Source of the DNA: Ulvibacter antarcticus
GTDB taxonomy: Bacteria; Bacteroidota; Bacteroidia; Flavobacteriales; Flavobacteriaceae
DNA length: 64,000 nt
Assembly (NCBI RefSeq): GCF_003688405.1
Contig: NZ_REFC01000012.1
Location: 1 to 64,000 of the forward strand
Direction of reading: 5' to 3'
The position numbers and the translations under genes were made by a program. Below the pieces are notes generated by a model. The model searched no databases. It was not told where the DNA came from and saw only the letters and a program-made list of their open reading frames with translations. Positions 60,719 through 64,000 of the stretch are shown here, one piece after another; the stretch's first letter is position 1; every line of letters begins with the position of its first letter.

Positions 60719-62548
60719 ATGAAGATAATAGCAATGATTCCTGCGCGTTATGGCGCCTCCCGTTTTCCGGGTAAGTTAATGCAGGACCTCGGTGGAAAAC
60801 CAGTTATTGTACGTACTTACGAAGCAGCTAAGGAAACTCAACTCTTTGACGAAGTCTATGTGGTTACAGACAGCGAGGTTATATTTAATGAAATAGAGCT
60901 CAATGGTGGTAAGGCAATTATGAGCCTTAAAGAGCACGATTGCGGAAGCGATAGAATTGCAGAAGCTGTAGAACATATGGATGTTGATATCGTGGTGAAC
61001 GTTCAAGGCGATGAACCATTCATTAGCAAGGAAGGCTTAGAACAGGTGCTTAGTGTTTTTGATGACCCGGATGCGGATAAAATTGATCTTGCTTCATTAA
61101 TGACCGAAATACATGATTGGAAAGAAATTAGTGATCCCAATTGTGTTAAGGTAATAGTAGACAAGGAAAATTTTGCTTTGTATTTCTCACGCTCACCAAT
61201 CCCTTATCCTCGTGACAAAAATGCCTCTATGCAATATTTTAAGCATAAAGGAATATATGCTTTTAGAAAGCAGGCGATCCTGGATTTTTATAAACTCCCA
61301 ATGCGATCGTTAGAAGCAGTAGAAAAAATTGAATGTATTCGATACTTAGAATATGGAAAAAATATAAAAATGGCGATTTCAAACACACAGGGGATCGAAA
61401 TAGATACTCCCGAAGATCTGGTTAGAGCTAATAAAGTGCTCAAAGAAGAAAAAAAGATAGCAGTTAATAACAGGTATCGAAACTTTCCTATGGTTCCAAA
61501 AGTAGTTTTTGGACCAGGTTGTTTCGATCAATTGACTTCAATTTTGGCTCCGCAACGAAAGGATAAAGCACCATTTATCTTCTTGGTAGATGATGTTTTT
61601 AAAAATAACAGAGAATTTATCGATAGGATTAATCTTAGGTTTAACGATAAGTTGTTGTTTATATCTTCCGATGAAGAACCGAAAACAACCCAGGTTGATC
61701 AATTAGTGAAAGATATAAAAGCCGAATTCACCTACAAACCTTCCGGTATCATCGGAATTGGTGGCGGAACTATTTTAGACCTGGCAAAAGCCGTTGCTAT
61801 TATGCTTACTAGCAAAGGTAGTGCAGCAGATTATCAGGGATGGGATCTTGTAAAAATAAAGGCGATCTATCACGTAGGAATTCCAACCATTAGTGGAACA
61901 GGAGCCGAAGTGTCTCGTACTACTGTGTTAACTGGACCGGTAAAGAAATTGGGAATAAATAGTGATTTTACACCCTTCGATCAGGTGATACTCGATCCTG
62001 AATTAACGGTAGGTGTGCCTAAAAATCAGTGGTTCTATACTGGAATGGATTGTTTTATCCACTGTGTAGAATCTCTTAATGGAACTTTCTTAAATGCTTT
62101 TAGCCAGAGTTATGGCGAAAAGGCATACGATTTATGTATGGAGATTTTTCACAATGGGACCCTTTCTGAAGAAGAATCCAGAGGGAAACTTATGATGGCT
62201 TCATGGCATGGTGGGATGAGTATAGCCTATTCTCAGGTGGGTGTAGCCCACGCTATGAGTTATGGTTTATCTTATGTTTTAGGAACCAAACACGGAATAG
62301 GCAATTGTATTGTTTTTGATCATTTAGAAGATTTTTATCCTGATGATGTTATTATTTTTAAGGAAATGGTAGCAAGTCATGGAGTTGAAATTCCTAAAGA
62401 CCTTTGTAAGGATCTTTCAGACGAACAGATGGAAACCATGATCGATATTGCCCTAAGCTTGGTGCCTCTGTGGGAAAATGCTCTTGGTGACAATTGGGAA
62501 AGTATTATGACACGAGAAAAATTGAAATCTTTATATTTAAAGATGTAG
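60719..62548 (+). CDS. kdsB: KdsB-KdnB fusion: CMP-Kdo synthetase plus Fe-ADH-fold Kdo 8-oxidase
   Basis: A 609-residue natural fusion. Residues 1-245 are CMP-Kdo synthetase ([55 protein letters not shown]), which activates the LPS inner-core sugar. After a short linker, residues 258-609 are an iron-type alcohol dehydrogenase: [15 protein letters not shown] for NAD binding and predicted iron ligands D444, H448 ([10 protein letters not shown]), H511 (VAHAMSYG) and H525 (GTKHGIGN), spaced 4, 63 and 14 residues apart as in FucO. In Shewanella separate KdsB and KdnB make and activate 8-amino-8-deoxy-Kdo together with the aminotransferase KdnA. A kdnA gene is not in the window. Fusion function is inferred from this parallel. 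Confidence 0.9.
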   Translation: MKIIAMIPARYGASRFPGKLMQDLGGKPVIVRTYEAAKETQLFDEVYVVTDSEVIFNEIELNGGKAIMSLKEHDCGSDRIAEAVEHMDVDIVVNVQGDEPFISKEGLEQVLSVFDDPDADKIDLASLMTEIHDWKEISDPNCVKVIVDKENFALYFSRSPIPYPRDKNASMQYFKHKGIYAFRKQAILDFYKLPMRSLEAVEKIECIRYLEYGKNIKMAISNTQGIEIDTPEDLVRANKVLKEEKKIAVNNRYRNFPMVPKVVFGPGCFDQLTSILAPQRKDKAPFIFLVDDVFKNNREFIDRINLRFNDKLLFISSDEEPKTTQVDQLVKDIKAEFTYKPSGIIGIGGGTILDLAKAVAIMLTSKGSAADYQGWDLVKIKAIYHVGIPTISGTGAEVSRTTVLTGPVKKLGINSDFTPFDQVILDPELTVGVPKNQWFYTGMDCFIHCVESLNGTFLNAFSQSYGEKAYDLCMEIFHNGTLSEEESRGKLMMASWHGGMSIAYSQVGVAHAMSYGLSYVLGTKHGIGNCIVFDHLEDFYPDDVIIFKEMVASHGVEIPKDLCKDLSDEQMETMIDIALSLVPLWENALGDNWESIMTREKLKSLYLKM

Positions 62549-62568
62549 TGCATACTATTGCCTAATCT

Positions 62569-63105
62569 ATGTACATAACTAAATTTTTTTACGAGAAAAT
62601 TCTCGGCTGGAAAGTTCAAGGTGATTTTGACCGTAGTATTAAAAAATCTCTGCTCATAGTTGCTCCGCATACCAGCTACTTCGATTTTATTCTGTGCATT
62701 TTAGTAAGACGTTTCTTGAAAATACAAATCAACTTTGTTGGAAAAAAGGAATTGTTTAAGTTTCCGATTGGCTGGTATTTTAGATGGATGGGAGGGGAGC
62801 CCTTAGATCGAGCCAAGAATCAAAACAAAGTGGAGGCAATTGCAAATGTATATTCAAAGCACTCCGAATTTAGACTGGCTATTTCACCCGAAGGTACACG
62901 TAAAAAGGTAGAAAGATGGAGAACAGGCTATTATTATATCGCATTAAACGCAGATGTTCCCATCATTCCTATTGGCTTGGATTACACTACGAAAACAATG
63001 TTTATTGGGAAAGAATTTTATCTCAGTGGGGACATAGAAAAAGATGAGCCTCAATTAAAACAATTTTTTAAAGGTGTGGTTGGCAAAGTACCTGAATGGT
63101 CTTGA
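62569..63105 (+). CDS. PlsC-type 1-acyl-glycerol-3-phosphate acyltransferase
   Basis: A 178-residue acyltransferase. The HX4D catalytic motif is in VAPHTSYFDFILCILV near residue 32, and ISPEGTRKKVERWRTGYY is the phosphate-binding block. It is short, with little N-terminal membrane helix. It may acylate lysophosphatidate or another lipid; the specificity is not certain. It follows the KdsB-KdnB gene by 20 bases, which is consistent with an envelope-lipid unit, but no direct link to lipid A is shown. The gap after it (63106-63328) has no convincing gene. Confidence 0.87.
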   Translation: MYITKFFYEKILGWKVQGDFDRSIKKSLLIVAPHTSYFDFILCILVRRFLKIQINFVGKKELFKFPIGWYFRWMGGEPLDRAKNQNKVEAIANVYSKHSEFRLAISPEGTRKKVERWRTGYYYIALNADVPIIPIGLDYTTKTMFIGKEFYLSGDIEKDEPQLKQFFKGVVGKVPEWS

Positions 63106-63328
63106 TGTTTTCTTCGGAAGGGATTGTTACAAGGATTTAAGTCGCAATGCTGTTGCTTCAGAAGAACCGAAAACAAAAGAGCCTTAAAGTCGCGTGTACT
63201 GCTGAAACTTTTTAAAATTCATTCACAAACTCGCTACCCAAATCTTTCCGAAGAGAAAAGAAAAAAAGAAGAAAGAAGCAAGAGCAGCAGAGACTTCTCT
63301 ATAAATTTGAAGTTTTTAATACTATAAT

Positions 63329-64000
63329 CTACTCATCGGCTGTTTCCTCCATGGTGTGATATACGTTTTGGACATCATCATCTTCTTCCAGTTTTTCCAG
63401 CAATTTTTCCACATCGGTAGCTTCGTCGGTACTTAATTTTTTAGTCACTTGCGGAATGCGTTCAAAGCCGGAAGAAAGGATTTCAACCTTATTCTCCTCC
63501 AAATACGACTGTATAGCACCAAAACTCTCGAAAGGAGCGTAGATAAGTACTCCATCTTCGTCTTCAAAAATTTCTTCTATTCCATGGTCGATAAGTTCCA
63601 ATTCCAATTCTTCCAAATCCAAACCTTCCCCGTCAATTCTGAAATTACAAGTATGGTCGAACATAAAAACCGTAGAACCGGAGGTACCAAGATTTCCGTC
63701 CGTTTTGTTGAAATAGGAGCGTACATTAGCAACGGTTCGGGTGTTATTATCGGTAGCCGTTTCGATTAAAACAGCAATTCCATGTTGTGCATAGCCTTCG
63801 AATAAGATTTCTTTGAAATCGCCTAAACTCTTGTCACTTGCACGTTTAATAGCACGTTCAACGTTATCCTTTGGCATGTTAATAGCCTTGGCATTCTGAA
63901 TTACAGCACGCAGACGCGAATTCGCATCGGGATCGGGGCCACCTTCTTTAACGGCCATAACGATATCCTTTCCAATACGTGTAAAAGCCTTGGACATAGC
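63329..64000 (-). CDS. YebC/PmpR-family protein, 5' end outside the window
   Basis: The visible 222 codons carry the family blocks IGKDIVMAVKEGGPDPDANS, NMPKDNVERAIKRAS, FEGYAQHGIAVLIETATDNN and a terminal acidic tail. YebC proteins bind DNA or the ribosome: they were named transcription regulators and recently linked to translation of difficult sequences. The first ATG in the window (63997) would begin SKAFTRIGK, but homologues carry about 18 more residues (MGRAFEFRKARK-type) ahead of it, and the frame stays open to the window edge with an alanine codon before this ATG. The gene is therefore partial here. Confidence 0.9.
   Translation of the reverse strand, partial: AMSKAFTRIGKDIVMAVKEGGPDPDANSRLRAVIQNAKAINMPKDNVERAIKRASDKSLGDFKEILFEGYAQHGIAVLIETATDNNTRTVANVRSYFNKTDGNLGTSGSTVFMFDHTCNFRIDGEGLDLEELELELIDHGIEEIFEDEDGVLIYAPFESFGAIQSYLEENKVEILSSGFERIPQVTKKLSTDEATDVEKLLEKLEEDDDVQNVYHTMEETADE

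Noticed and set aside
63124-63327. 67-residue ORF after the acyltransferase gene
   Set aside because: It needs a TTG start, its product is a Lys/Arg/Ser-rich low-complexity chain, and it lies in a degenerate A-rich gap.

Overview
The window is a housekeeping-dominated stretch of a low-GC chromosome from the Bacteroidota, most likely a marine member of the Flavobacteriaceae. The evidence is: promoters of the TTTG / TAnnTTTG type, proteins carrying type IX secretion (T9SS) C-terminal sorting domains, a PorQ gene between lon and cmk, many SPII lipoproteins, a TonB receptor with a carboxypeptidase-like N-domain, flavobacterial DUFs, and the arrangement zapA - 6S-like RNA - rny. No phage, insertion sequence, CRISPR array, tRNA or defence island was recognised.

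Layout. 1-1136: the last bases of a 5S rRNA, its terminator, and an unusual array of about 257-bp repeats that each carry a further terminator-like hairpin. 1.2-12.5 kb: hemolysin-III-like membrane protein, ZIP transporter, methyltransferases including RlmD, DUF6452/DUF6048 envelope proteins, ornithine aminotransferase, a T9SS cargo protein, a Smr protein and a calcium-repeat lipoprotein. 12.5-20.5 kb: cysteine desulfurase, a TonB receptor / M23 peptidase pair, then a coiled-coil protein, zapA, a 6S-like RNA and RNase Y. 20.6-25.4 kb: LRR T9SS protein, xerD, three tandem outer-membrane beta-barrel paralogues and aroQ. 25.5-32.3 kb: lipoamide dehydrogenase, lipoproteins including MsrB, an M48 peptidase, an MFS transporter and a three-module DUF6252-like lipoprotein. 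32.3-35.3 kb: a sigma / anti-sigma / two beta-helix-protein operon. 35.7-40.1 kb: lon-porQ-cmk. 41.0-47.4 kb: rpsA with a structured leader, pyrR-pyrB, a conserved small gene, rnz and pdxH. 47.5-51.9 kb: SixA-like phosphatase, ppk, ppx and a sterol-desaturase-like protein. 52-55.4 kb: rluA-type synthase, miaE and a frameshifted dnaX. 55.5 kb: rnpB. 56-58.5 kb: a four-gene operon with rsmD. 58.6-64 kb: SF1 helicase, DUF4126, a KdsB-KdnB fusion, an acyltransferase and the 3' part of a YebC-family gene.

Most notable: (a) the KdsB + iron-ADH (KdnB-like) fusion with all four predicted iron ligands, which suggests 8-amino-Kdo chemistry; (b) dnaX split by a run of nine A that requires a -1 shift or transcript slippage to make tau; (c) the repeat array behind the rRNA operon, whose hairpin arms differ between copies while the flanks are almost identical; (d) the rpsA leader with a near-consensus promoter and three hairpins; (e) heptamer tandem repeats and several dispersed intergenic palindromic elements. 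All names rest on motif reading and memory of families; no search was run.
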